Source: Halalkalicoccus tibetensis | GTDB lineage: Archaea; Halobacteriota; Halobacteria; Halobacteriales; Halalkalicoccaceae | Length of the DNA stretch: 64,000 nt | Direction of reading: 5' to 3' | NCBI RefSeq assembly: GCF_037996645.1 | Contig: NZ_JBBMXV010000001.1 | Location: 438,168-502,167, forward strand | Shown here: piece after piece, positions 16,109-24,618 of the stretch | How the letters are laid out: each line of letters begins with the position of its first letter | Numbering within the stretch: position 1 is the first letter of the stretch | Program-made: the position numbers and the translations under genes | The notes under the pieces: model-generated | The model's input: only the letters and a program-made list of their open reading frames with translations | Told to the model about the DNA's origin: nothing | The model's database searches: none

Positions 16109-17187
16109 GCGAGAACCCCGATCAGGGTGCGGACGTCGACGCGGACCCGGACGTCGACACGGAGATCGACGCCGACGCCGAGGCCGACATCGGGACCGCG
16201 AACACGATGCAGGCGCGCTCGAGCGAGAGCCGGATCAAGCTCTGGGCGGTCCTGAAGGCCGAGCGGCTGCTGATAACGGGGCTGCTGGCGCTCGTCTTCT
16301 TTCTCTCGTTCGTCGTCATCGGGGAGCTGTTCGTCCCCAACTTCGAGTCGACGCTCCGGACCGACGAGATGATCAACTACATGTTCTCGACGATGATCAG
16401 CGCGATCATCACCGGGACGACGCTGGTCGTCACGATCAGCCAGCTCGTGATCTCCCAGGAGAATGGCCCGCTCGGCGAGCAGCGCGAGCGCATGAGCAAC
16501 ACGATGGACTTCCGGGAGTACACCGAGGAGATGATCGGCTCGCCGAGCCCCGCCGACCCGTCGGCGTTCCTGCGCGAGACCGTCAGCCTGACCGAACGGC
16601 GGGCCAAGCTGCTGCGCGCGTCGATCGCCGACAACGACGACGAGCAGCTCAAGGCCGAGGTCGACGAGTACACCGAGAGCCTCATCGGCAACGCGGAGGA
16701 GGTCCGCGACCAGCTCGAGGGGGCGAGCTTCGGCTCGTTCGGCGTCCTCAACGCCGCGCTCAACTACAACTACGGCATCAAGATCTTCCACCTCGAGCGG
16801 ATCGCGAACGACCACGCCGACAGCCTCACAGACGAGAACATGGGGCATCTCGACGACCTGAAGTCGTCGCTGTCGATGTTCGGGCCCGCACGCGAGCACG
16901 TCAAGACGCTCTACTTCGAGTGGGCGCTGATCGACCTCTCGCAGCTGATCCTCTACGTCTCGGTCCCCGCGCTGCTCGTCTCGGGCACCATGCTCGGGTT
17001 CTACAGCGGGCTCTCGTTCCCGAACACGACGTTCGGCATCAACGACTCGATCCTGATCGTCGGCGCGGCGTTCACGGTGACGCTGCTGCCCTTCTTCCTG
17101 CTCATCTCGTATATCCTGCGTGTCGCGACCGTCGCCAAGCGGACCCTCGCCATCGGCCCGCTCATCCTGCGGGAGTCGGCGCGCTGA
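16105..17187 (+). CDS. Four-span membrane protein, paralogue of the one at 2516
   Basis: A 360-residue protein with an acidic N-terminal tail (about 1-40), two membrane segments (about 52-75 and 92-118), a soluble helical region (about 120-270), and two C-terminal spans. The motif order and spacing match the protein at 2516-3535 (see LVVTISQLVISQE and HVKTLYFEWALIDLSQLILY). No named domain is recognised. It is coupled by a 4-bp overlap to the DUF4177 protein, unlike its paralogue. A run CCCTTTTT follows about 20 bp after the stop and may terminate transcription. Confidence 0.85.
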   Translation: MSENPDQGADVDADPDVDTEIDADAEADIGTANTMQARSSESRIKLWAVLKAERLLITGLLALVFFLSFVVIGELFVPNFESTLRTDEMINYMFSTMISAIITGTTLVVTISQLVISQENGPLGEQRERMSNTMDFREYTEEMIGSPSPADPSAFLRETVSLTERRAKLLRASIADNDDEQLKAEVDEYTESLIGNAEEVRDQLEGASFGSFGVLNAALNYNYGIKIFHLERIANDHADSLTDENMGHLDDLKSSLSMFGPAREHVKTLYFEWALIDLSQLILYVSVPALLVSGTMLGFYSGLSFPNTTFGINDSILIVGAAFTVTLLPFFLLISYILRVATVAKRTLAIGPLILRESAR

Positions 17188-17234
17188 GACCGGCCGCCAC
17201 CACCCTTTTTGCGCGGCCCGGACGTGGACGGCTC

Positions 17235-18233
17235 ATGGACACCGACGACAACGACATGGAGTACACCACCCTCGGCTCGACGGGGATGGAGGTCTCACGG
17301 CTCTGTCTGGGCTGTATGAACTTCGGGAGCGCCCAGCCCTGGATGATCGACGACGAGGAGAGGAGCGTCGAGATCATCGACCGGGCGATCGACCTGGGGA
17401 TCAACTTCCTCGACACCGCGAACGTCTACTCACGGGGGGAAAGCGAGGAGATCGTCGGCCGAGCGATCGAGGGCCGCGATCGTTCGGAGCTCGTGCTCGC
17501 CACGAAGGTCTACGGGCCGATGGGCGAGGGCCCGAACCAGCAGGGGCTCTCGCGGAAACACGTCATCGACCAGTGTGAGGCGAGCCTCGATCGATTGGGA
17601 ACCGACTACATCGATCTCTATCAGATCCACCGCTGGGACGACGACACGCCCATCGAGGAGACGCTCTCGGCGCTCAGCTACCTCGTCGACGAGGGCCTCG
17701 TGCGGTATATCGGCGCCTCCACGATGATGGGCTGGCAGTTCATGAAGGCGCTCGGGGCGAGCGATCTCAACGATCACGAGCGGTTCGTCTCGATGCAGCC
17801 CGAGTACAGCCTCGTCGACCGCCACGAGGAGGAGAACCTGCTTCCCGTCTGTCGGGACCAGGGGGTCGGCGTGATCCCCTGGAGCCCGCTTGGCGGGGGC
17901 TTTCTCACCGGGAAGTACGACCCCGACGACGAGCCCGAGGAGGGGCGGGCGGCCACCGACGAGCACACCCACGAGCGGTTCACCGAGGAGAACTGGGCGG
18001 TGCTCGACGCCGTCCGCGAGCTCGCCGACGAGAAGGACGCCTCGCCCGCCCAAGTCAGCCTCGCGTGGCTCCTCGAGAAGGAGGTCGTCGATTCCCCGAT
18101 CATCGGGCCCCGCTCGCTCGAGCACCTCGAGGAGAACGCCGGGGCGGTGTCGGTCTCGCTCACCGATGAGGAGATCGAGCGCCTGGAGGAACCGAAGACG
18201 CCGGTCTGGTCGCGGGCGACCGGCGACCTCTGA
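17235..18233 (+). CDS. Aldo/keto reductase
   Basis: A 332-residue NADP-dependent oxidoreductase of the (beta/alpha)8 AKR family. Visible motifs are MEVSRLCLGCMNFG, INFLDTANVYSRGESEEIVG (catalytic Asp and Tyr), LVLATKVYGPMGEGPN (catalytic Lys), DLYQIHRWDDDTPIEETL (catalytic His) and VIPWSPLGGGFLTGKY. It resembles YajO/YeaE-type general aldehyde reductases. An alternative ATG at 17256 (MEYTTLG) matches the usual family start, while the seven residues before it are acidic. Substrate unknown. Confidence 0.92.
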   Translation: MDTDDNDMEYTTLGSTGMEVSRLCLGCMNFGSAQPWMIDDEERSVEIIDRAIDLGINFLDTANVYSRGESEEIVGRAIEGRDRSELVLATKVYGPMGEGPNQQGLSRKHVIDQCEASLDRLGTDYIDLYQIHRWDDDTPIEETLSALSYLVDEGLVRYIGASTMMGWQFMKALGASDLNDHERFVSMQPEYSLVDRHEEENLLPVCRDQGVGVIPWSPLGGGFLTGKYDPDDEPEEGRAATDEHTHERFTEENWAVLDAVRELADEKDASPAQVSLAWLLEKEVVDSPIIGPRSLEHLEENAGAVSVSLTDEEIERLEEPKTPVWSRATGDL

Positions 18234-18287
18234 GACGGGCTCGGAGCGAACAATGCGTCTATCCCCCGTGGTATTGGTTCTCAGGGG

Positions 18288-18404
18288 ATGTCGAGCGACG
18301 ACCCCGAGGCCGGCCGGACGGTGCTCGTGAGCGTCGAGGGACGCTGGACCGCCACCGGCGAGGACTGCGAGGCGGCCCGAATCGCCGTCGAGTCGGTGGA
18401 GTAG
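18288..18404 (+). CDS. Possible 38-aa acidic small protein
   Basis: ATG at 18288 to TAG at 18402-18404 encodes MSSDDPEAGRTVLVSVEGRW plus an acidic C-terminal helix ending AARIAVESVE. The composition (acidic, alternating strand then helix) fits haloarchaeal proteins, and AGGGG precedes the ATG as a possible ribosome binding site. It fills the 210-bp gap between two same-strand genes. No relative is recognised, so it may be chance. Confidence 0.35.
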   Translation: MSSDDPEAGRTVLVSVEGRWTATGEDCEAARIAVESVE

Positions 18405-18443
18405 TGCGGAACGCTCTTGGCCGCGCCCGCCGTCCTGTCAAGT

Positions 18444-18977
18444 ATGAGCGAGCTACCGAGGCGGTTCGGCGGCGCGGACTGGCTCGATCTGGGCCCCGAC
18501 GAGGAGCTGCTCTGGGCGGGCCATCCGAGCGTCGTCCCCTACCTGGGCGCGTTCGTCCTGGGGGCGGCGCTGATCGTCGCCGGCGCGATCGGGATGGCGC
18601 TGCTCGGGGAGTACGCGATCGTGGGGGTCGCGGGGATCGTGGCCGGCCTCGCGACGGCGGGATGGGCCTACTACCGGCGGATCTCGACGGGCTACGTGAT
18701 CACGACCGCGGAGGTCTACCACAAGGAGGGGATCGTCGCGCGCGACGTGACACAGATCCGCTACGAGCGGATCCAGAACACCTCCTTCAGTCAGTCGGTG
18801 TTCGAACGCGCGCTGTCGTACGGCGACGTGGTCATCACCAGCGCGGGCACCGGCGAGGTCGAGATCGTCCTGAAGAACGTCCCGGACCCCGCCGATCTGA
18901 AGCGACTGTTGAGCCAACAGCTCGACGAGGTCTACGCCTCCGATACCGGTGCCACGCCGACCCGATCGGAGCTGTAG
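18444..18977 (+). CDS. PH-domain (bPH2/DUF304-like) membrane protein
   Basis: A 177-residue protein. Two adjacent membrane spans (about 37-60 and 63-82) are followed by a bacterial-PH-type domain: YVITTAEVYHKEGIVARDVT, QIRYERIQNTSFSQSVFERA and YGDVVITSAGTGEVEIVLKN. The RYERIQN and F/R pattern is the hallmark of DUF304 (YdbT/YdbS) proteins. The domain usually lies on the cytoplasmic face. The function is unknown; YdbST proteins have been linked to membrane stress. The ATG at 18444 begins the family-typical acidic N-terminus. Confidence 0.88.
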   Translation: MSELPRRFGGADWLDLGPDEELLWAGHPSVVPYLGAFVLGAALIVAGAIGMALLGEYAIVGVAGIVAGLATAGWAYYRRISTGYVITTAEVYHKEGIVARDVTQIRYERIQNTSFSQSVFERALSYGDVVITSAGTGEVEIVLKNVPDPADLKRLLSQQLDEVYASDTGATPTRSEL

Positions 18978-19023
18978 GCCGCTGACGGAACCCTCATACC
19001 CCCTCCCCGATAACGGGGATTCG

Positions 19024-19809
19024 ATGGGTCCGATCGCCGCCCTCCGTCGACCGGAACATACCGGGGCGAACCGCTGTCTGCCCTGTACCGTCGCCAACGG
19101 GGCGATCCTGATCGGCTGCTGTCTCGTCCTCGCACTCGTCCGGATTCCGATCGCGGTCGTCGCGTTGCTGGCGGGGTCGGGAACGATCTGGCTGCGGGGC
19201 TACCTCGTCCCCTACACCCCACAGTTACTGAGCCGGGTCCGGGAGCTGACGGGACGCTCGCGGGAGCCGGACCCGACACCCGCCGCGTCGCTGGCCGCGG
19301 CCGACGCGGCGGTCGGCGAGCGGGCCGTCGAGTCCCTCCTCGGGGCCGGCGTGCTCGTCCCCGAGGGCGACCGGCTCCACCTCGACGAGGGGTTCCGGGC
19401 CGACTGGCGCGACGGGATCGAGCGGCTCCGGACCCGCTCGGACGGGGGGCTGGTCGAGGCGGTTTCGGCGGCGACCGACCCGGGGACGGACGCCGAGCTG
19501 ATCGCGGCCGACCGGCCGATGATCGCCCTCGTCGGCCCCGACGGCGGCGAGTCCTGGGTCTCCCGGCCTGTCGCGATCGCCGAGGTGGCCGCGGTCCGGG
19601 CGCTCGATTCGCACGTCGCCGACGGGGCAAGCCGGGAACGGCTCGCCGCGGCCCGGGCACTCCGGGGGTTTCTGGACCGGTGTCCGGTCTGCGATAGTTG
19701 GACCGAGGAGGCGTCCCTCCGGCGCTGCTGTGGGAACCGCCCGCGACGGGGGACCGTCCTTCGATGCCCGGACTGCGACGAGGCCCTCTATCGGTTCCCC
19801 GACGAGTGA
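19024..19809 (+). CDS. Membrane-anchored protein with C-terminal zinc ribbon
   Basis: A 261-residue protein. One hydrophobic hairpin (about 24-58, with a CLPC pair just before it) is followed by a winged-helix-like or mixed region (about 85-210). The C-terminus has FLDRCPVCDSWTEE, RRCCGNRPRR and RCPDCDEALYRF, a likely zinc-binding module. The architecture suggests a membrane-tethered adaptor. No named family is recognised, though similar proteins recur in haloarchaea. The ATG at 19024 is used because upstream sequence overlaps the preceding gene. Confidence 0.75.
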   Translation: MGPIAALRRPEHTGANRCLPCTVANGAILIGCCLVLALVRIPIAVVALLAGSGTIWLRGYLVPYTPQLLSRVRELTGRSREPDPTPAASLAAADAAVGERAVESLLGAGVLVPEGDRLHLDEGFRADWRDGIERLRTRSDGGLVEAVSAATDPGTDAELIAADRPMIALVGPDGGESWVSRPVAIAEVAAVRALDSHVADGASRERLAAARALRGFLDRCPVCDSWTEEASLRRCCGNRPRRGTVLRCPDCDEALYRFPDE

Positions 19810-19856
19810 TCGACGCTATCGACGGTTTACAACGGGCGTAGTAGCAGTATTCAAAA

Positions 19857-19892
19857 CAACTAAATAGGAAAGATCCCTCTCTCCGTGAGAGA
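19857..19892 (+). promoter_or_regulatory. Promoter and possible operator of the sugar ABC operon
   Basis: ACTAAATAGG (about 19858-19867) is a TATA box about 28 bp before the ATG at 19892, predicting a leaderless mRNA. A perfect 6-bp inverted repeat, TCTCTC-CGT-GAGAGA (19878-19892), covers the predicted start site and the A of the start codon. It could be a repressor site or an RNA hairpin that hides the start codon. Confidence 0.5.
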
Positions 19893-21346
19893 TGGGGCGA
19901 GGGAACACGAGACGACGCGCCGGGCTGTCCCGCCGAACGTTCGTCAAGGCGGCCGGGGCGTCCGGCGTGGCCGCCGGATCGCTGGGACTGGCGGGCTGTT
20001 TGGGCAGCGCGGACGACGACACGATCATCATTCACAGCGATACGGACTTCCAGGACATCAGGGACACCGTTCAGGAGACCCTCTGGGAAGCCGGCCTCGA
20101 CGAGGACATCTCCTACGAGGTCCGCGCGGCCGCGGACGACACCGAACAGCGCCGCCAGGACATCCAGTCGGCGCTGCAGGCCGGGCGATCGACCCCGGAC
20201 ATGTTCATGATGGACTCGGGGTGGACGATCCCCTTCATCCTGCGCGAACAGACGCTGAACCTGGAGGAACAGCTCTCCGGCGAGGTGCTCGACACGATCG
20301 AGAACGACTACCTCCAGGCGTCGGTCGAGACGGCGAGACACCCGGAGACCGACGAGCTACACGCGCTACCCCTGTTTCCCGATTTCCCGGTGATGCTCTA
20401 TCGTCGGGATCTCGTCGAGGAGGCGGGCTACGACACCGAGGGATGGGCGACCGAACCGATGTCCTGGCAGGAGTTCTCCGAGGTCGTCGCCGACACCCGC
20501 GACCAGAGCGACGTCGACTTCGGCTTCACGACCCAGGCGGCCGCCTACGAGGGGCTCGCCTGCTGTACGTTCAACGAGACGATGTCGGGTTGGGGCGGGG
20601 CGTACTTCGGCGGGGTCGACAACCTCTTCGAGGCCGGCGACCGGCCCGTCACGGTCGACGAGGAGCCCGTCCTGGACGCGATCCGCATGATGCGGGCGTT
20701 CATCCACGGCCAGGAGGACGAACACGCCCTCGAGGGCTACGAGCAGATCGCCCCGACCTCGATCGTCCAGTGGATCGAGGACGAGTCGCTCGGCCCGTTC
20801 CAGAACGGTAACGCGGTCGCCCACCGCAACTGGCCGGCGTTCGGGATCGCCGAGACGGCCGGCGAGGACGACTTCGGCGAGGCGATCGGTGCGATGCCGA
20901 TGCCCTACGGCGTCACCGAGGAGGAGTCGGAGTACGAGGGGCTCGGCGGCTCGCGCGTCGCCCTCGGCGGGTGGCATCTGACGATCAACCCGTCGACCGA
21001 CAAGATCGACGAGTGTGCCCAGATCCTCGAGGCGTTCACCGCCGAGGAGGTCCAGCTCACGATGTTCGAGGAGGGGACGTGGTTCCCGCCGAACCTCGAC
21101 CTGCTCGAGTCCGAGGAGGTCCAGGAGATCGAGCCGCTGAACCGCTACACCGACACGCTGCAGGCGCTCGGCGACAGGGCCGTCCCGCGGCCGGTAACCG
21201 ACATCTGGAACGAACAGGCGGCGGTGATCGCGATCGAGGTCCACAACGCCTACACGGGCCAGAAGAGCCCCGAGGAGGCGATGGAGGACCTTCGAAACCG
21301 ACTCGAACGCAGCGAGGCGGACGTGGAGGACGTAAATGCCAACTGA
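19892..21346 (+). CDS. Sugar ABC transporter substrate-binding lipoprotein
   Basis: A 484-residue family-1 extracellular solute-binding protein. The N-terminus has a Tat motif (SRRTFVKAAGASG) and a lipobox ending GLAGC, so it is anchored outside the cell. The mature part begins after SADDDTIIIH and shows two-lobe features, including DMFMMDSGWTIPFIL and HALPLFPDFPVMLYRRDLVE, then GNAVAHRNWPAFG and LGGWHLTINPSTDK. It is the first gene of the four-gene importer (19892-24491) and delivers the sugar to the permeases. The sugar cannot be read from the sequence. It overlaps the next gene by 11 bp. Confidence 0.93.
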   Translation: MGRGNTRRRAGLSRRTFVKAAGASGVAAGSLGLAGCLGSADDDTIIIHSDTDFQDIRDTVQETLWEAGLDEDISYEVRAAADDTEQRRQDIQSALQAGRSTPDMFMMDSGWTIPFILREQTLNLEEQLSGEVLDTIENDYLQASVETARHPETDELHALPLFPDFPVMLYRRDLVEEAGYDTEGWATEPMSWQEFSEVVADTRDQSDVDFGFTTQAAAYEGLACCTFNETMSGWGGAYFGGVDNLFEAGDRPVTVDEEPVLDAIRMMRAFIHGQEDEHALEGYEQIAPTSIVQWIEDESLGPFQNGNAVAHRNWPAFGIAETAGEDDFGEAIGAMPMPYGVTEEESEYEGLGGSRVALGGWHLTINPSTDKIDECAQILEAFTAEEVQLTMFEEGTWFPPNLDLLESEEVQEIEPLNRYTDTLQALGDRAVPRPVTDIWNEQAAVIAIEVHNAYTGQKSPEEAMEDLRNRLERSEADVEDVNAN

Positions 21347-22337
21347 CGCACCCGAACGCGGACGGCTCGCACCGGTCGTCGACTGGATGGAGAACCTGAG
21401 CGAGGCGGCCTACGCCTATCTGTTGCTCACGCCGGCGTTCGCGTTGCTCGCGCTGATCGCGTTCTACCCGCTGGCCGCGACGTTTCGGATGTCGTTTCTC
21501 GAGGACCAGACCCGTGGGGCCGAGCCCCTCGGTGGGTTCGTCGGCTTCGACAACTACGTCAACATCCTCACCGGCGACGCCCGTCTCGCGAGACAGTTCC
21601 TCGACGTCCAGCTCACGAGCGGCTTCCCGTTCGTCGAACTCGGGGTCGGCTTCTTCCAGCAGGCGCTGTTCGTCACGCTGGCGTTCGCGATCCTCAACGT
21701 CCTCTTCACGACGCTGATCGGCTTCGGTCAGGCGATCGTCCTCGATAAGGACTTCCGGGGCCGGCGCTGGGTCCGGGTCGCGGTCATCATCCCATGGGCG
21801 GTGCCGATCGTCATCCAGGGAATGATCTTCTACCTGATCTTCCAGCCGACCGTCGGCTTCGGGGCGGACCTGATGAACTGGCTCGGCCTGTTCGGCTCGG
21901 ACCCGCTCGCGAGCAGCCAGGACTCGTTTTTCATCATCCTGATCGCCGACGTCTGGAAGACCTCGGCGTTCATGGCGCTGTTGATCCTCGCGGGGCTCCA
22001 GAGCGTCGACCGCAGCCTCTATAACGTCGCGAAGGTGTCGGGGGCTTCGGCCTGGCAGCGCTTCAAGCTGATCACGTTCCCGCTCGTGCTGCCGGCCCTG
22101 CTGGTCGCGATGCTGTTCCGGACGATGGACGCGATGCGCGTCTACGGGCTGATCGAGTCGACGGCGGGCTGTACGACGGTGCCGTCGCTGACCTGTATGG
22201 TCGTCGAGGCGCTGTTCGGCGGGACCCGCATCTTCGGCACCGCGGCCGCCGTGGCGTTCATGACGGCGGCGATCATCGGGGTGTTCATCTCGATCTACAT
22301 CGTGAAGTTCCGTGACCAGGAAGGAGGTGTCTACTGA
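21336..22337 (+). CDS. Sugar ABC transporter permease (MalF/UgpA type)
   Basis: A 333-residue inner-membrane permease with about six spans. The cytoplasmic EAA loop that docks with the ATPase is visible as YNVAKVSGASAWQRFKLITF followed by PLVLPAL. It forms a heterodimeric channel with the next protein. Its start lies inside the end of the binding-protein gene (11-bp overlap), and its stop shares one base with the next start (TGATG), so translation is tightly coupled. Confidence 0.93.
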   Translation: MPTDAPERGRLAPVVDWMENLSEAAYAYLLLTPAFALLALIAFYPLAATFRMSFLEDQTRGAEPLGGFVGFDNYVNILTGDARLARQFLDVQLTSGFPFVELGVGFFQQALFVTLAFAILNVLFTTLIGFGQAIVLDKDFRGRRWVRVAVIIPWAVPIVIQGMIFYLIFQPTVGFGADLMNWLGLFGSDPLASSQDSFFIILIADVWKTSAFMALLILAGLQSVDRSLYNVAKVSGASAWQRFKLITFPLVLPALLVAMLFRTMDAMRVYGLIESTAGCTTVPSLTCMVVEALFGGTRIFGTAAAVAFMTAAIIGVFISIYIVKFRDQEGGVY

Positions 22338-23290
22338 TGGCAACCGAAACCGAGACGGCCGAGACACAGTCCGACGACCAGGAGCGCGAACAGGGTCCCC
22401 TCGAGCGGTGGGTCGGCGACTCGATCTCCGATCCCAACCGGGCCTACCGGCCGATGTTCTGGCTGGTGACGGTCTTCTTCCTGTTCACCACGCTGTTCCC
22501 GTTCTACTGGCTGCTCATGGTGGCGCTGACTCCCGAGGGTCAGCTCCAGGACGTCTGGCTGACGCCGAACGGGTTCAACCCCGGCGTGTTCATCGAGGTG
22601 TTCGAGATCCTGCCGTTCCACCGCTACATGTTCAACAGCTTCGTGATCGCGACGGTCGCGACGCTCGTCGTCCTGGTCGTGGCGAGCCTCGCGGGCTACG
22701 TCTTCGGCCGGCTCTCGTTCCCCGGGAAGGGACCGCTGATGCTTCTGGTCCTGCTGGTCTCGTTCTTCCCGCCGGCAGCCTTCTTCATCCCGATCAACGA
22801 CCTGTTCAACACGCAGTTCGCGATCCTCGAGCCGATCATGCAGGACGGCAGCCTCTACAACACGCCGTACGCGTTGATCATCCCGCTGTCGGCGATCTTC
22901 ATGCCGCTCGCGATATTCATCCTCACGACCTTCTACAGCCAGATCCCCGACGGGCTCGAGGACGCCGCCCGGGTCGAGGGGACCACGCGGCTGGGCGCGC
23001 TCTTTCGGGTGATCATCCCGCTGTCGGCGCCCGGCGTCGCGACCGCGGGCGTGCTCACCTTCATCGGCGTCTACAACGAGTTCTTCTTCTCGTTTCTCAT
23101 GACCGACGGCCAACCCGAGAACTGGGCGCCGATCCTCGACGGGATCCTCGGGTTCCAGGGACAGTACCAGACGTTGTACAACGCGATGGCCGCGGCGTCG
23201 ATCATCGGCGTGCTGCCGATGGCGATCCTCGTGGTCGTCGCACAGGAGAAGATCGTCAGCGGACTGACGGCGGGCGGCCTCAAGGAGTAA
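22337..23290 (+). CDS. Sugar ABC transporter permease (MalG/UgpE type)
   Basis: A 317-residue permease with an acidic N-terminal tail and six membrane spans. The EAA loop reads LEDAARVEGTTRLGALFRVI followed by IPLSAPG, the conserved MalG motif. The preceding region FFPPAAFFIPINDL matches the periplasmic-facing loop of family members. It pairs with the MalF-type protein to form the translocation pore. The ATPase gene starts 4 bp after its stop. Confidence 0.93.
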   Translation: MATETETAETQSDDQEREQGPLERWVGDSISDPNRAYRPMFWLVTVFFLFTTLFPFYWLLMVALTPEGQLQDVWLTPNGFNPGVFIEVFEILPFHRYMFNSFVIATVATLVVLVVASLAGYVFGRLSFPGKGPLMLLVLLVSFFPPAAFFIPINDLFNTQFAILEPIMQDGSLYNTPYALIIPLSAIFMPLAIFILTTFYSQIPDGLEDAARVEGTTRLGALFRVIIPLSAPGVATAGVLTFIGVYNEFFFSFLMTDGQPENWAPILDGILGFQGQYQTLYNAMAAASIIGVLPMAILVVVAQEKIVSGLTAGGLKE

Positions 23291-23294
23291 GATC

Positions 23295-24491
23295 ATGGCA
23301 CGAGTCACACTCGACGGAGTCACGAAACGGTACGAGGACGTAACGGCGGTCGACGACATGAACATGGAGATCGGCGACGGCGAGTTCGTCACCTTCGTCG
23401 GCCCCTCCGGCTGTGGGAAGTCGACGACGATGGAGACGATCGCGGGGCTGACCCAGCCCACCGAGGGGACGGTCCACATCGGCGACCGGGACGTGACCCG
23501 GCTCCCGCCGAAGGACCGCAACATCGCGATGGTCTTCCAGAACATCGCGCTGTTCCCCCACATGGACGTCTACGAGAACATCAGCTTCGGGCTTCGCCTC
23601 CGCAACTACGAAAAGGAGGAAGTCGATCGACGGGTCGAGGAGGCCGCCGACATCGTCCAGCTCGAGGGGATGATGGACCGGATGCCCGAGGAGATGTCCG
23701 GCGGCCAGCGCCAGCGCGTCGCGATCGCCCGCGCGCTCGTCCGGGAGCCCGACGTGTTCCTGATGGACGAGCCCCTCGCGAACCTCGACGCGAAGCTCCG
23801 CGTCCACATGCGCACGGAGCTCCAGCGGCTTCACCGCCGTTTGGACACCACGATCATCTACGTCACCCACGACCAGGCCGAAGCGATGACGATGTCCGAC
23901 CGGATCGCGGTGATCAACGCGGGCTCGCTCCAGCAGATCGCCCCGCCGCTGGTCTGTTACAACGAGCCCGCGAACCTCTTCGTCGCGGGCTTCATCGGCT
24001 CGCCCTCGATGAACTTCGTCGAGGCCGAGGTCGGAACCGACGAACTCGAAACCGAGAACTTCTCGATCGAGTTCGACCCCGCGACGACCGACGGGCTCGC
24101 GCCCGGCGACCGGGTCACCGTGGGTGTCCGCCCCGAGGACGTCTACCTCGATCACACCGCCGACGGGGTCGAGCATTCGACCGGGCTGATCGACGCCCGG
24201 ACGGACGTCCTCGAGCCCATGGGCAACGAGGTGTTCGTCTACCTCGTCACCGGCGACGACGCCGAGACGAGCATGGAGGTCGAGGGCGGCGCCGCGACCG
24301 ACGACCAGCTACTGATGAGCGTCGACCCCGACACCGAGATCGACATCGACGAGGAGGTCAAGGTCGTTCTCGACCGTTCCCGGATCCACCTGTTCGACAT
24401 CGAGACAGGGGACGCGCTCCGCCACGGGCTGGTCGAGGTCGCCACGACCGGCTCGGGGACCCCCGAACGCGGCGTCGGCGACTCGGACTGA
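23295..24491 (+). CDS. Sugar ABC transporter ATP-binding protein (UgpC/MalK type)
   Basis: A 398-residue ATPase. It has Walker A GPSGCGKSTT (about 36), Q-loop MVFQNIALFPHM, the signature EMSGGQRQRVAIARALV, Walker B VFLMDEPLANLD and the switch VTHDQAEAM. The C-terminal third is the TOBE-type regulatory domain with VGVRPEDVYLDHTA. This powers the sugar importer and, as in MalK, may interact with regulators. It is the fourth gene of the operon. A weak hairpin, GACCG-TTATC-CGGTC (24492-24506), follows the stop and may be a terminator. Confidence 0.95.
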   Translation: MARVTLDGVTKRYEDVTAVDDMNMEIGDGEFVTFVGPSGCGKSTTMETIAGLTQPTEGTVHIGDRDVTRLPPKDRNIAMVFQNIALFPHMDVYENISFGLRLRNYEKEEVDRRVEEAADIVQLEGMMDRMPEEMSGGQRQRVAIARALVREPDVFLMDEPLANLDAKLRVHMRTELQRLHRRLDTTIIYVTHDQAEAMTMSDRIAVINAGSLQQIAPPLVCYNEPANLFVAGFIGSPSMNFVEAEVGTDELETENFSIEFDPATTDGLAPGDRVTVGVRPEDVYLDHTADGVEHSTGLIDARTDVLEPMGNEVFVYLVTGDDAETSMEVEGGAATDDQLLMSVDPDTEIDIDEEVKVVLDRSRIHLFDIETGDALRHGLVEVATTGSGTPERGVGDSD

Positions 24492-24618
24492 GACCGTTAT
24501 CCGGTCTATAATAACGTACTCCCGACGGGTTAGTCGAACTATGAGACGAACGATATGTATTGGGGTCGACTCGACCATGAACGAAAGCGTAATGCGGTAA
24601 CTTTCTCTAGTTTCCCCA

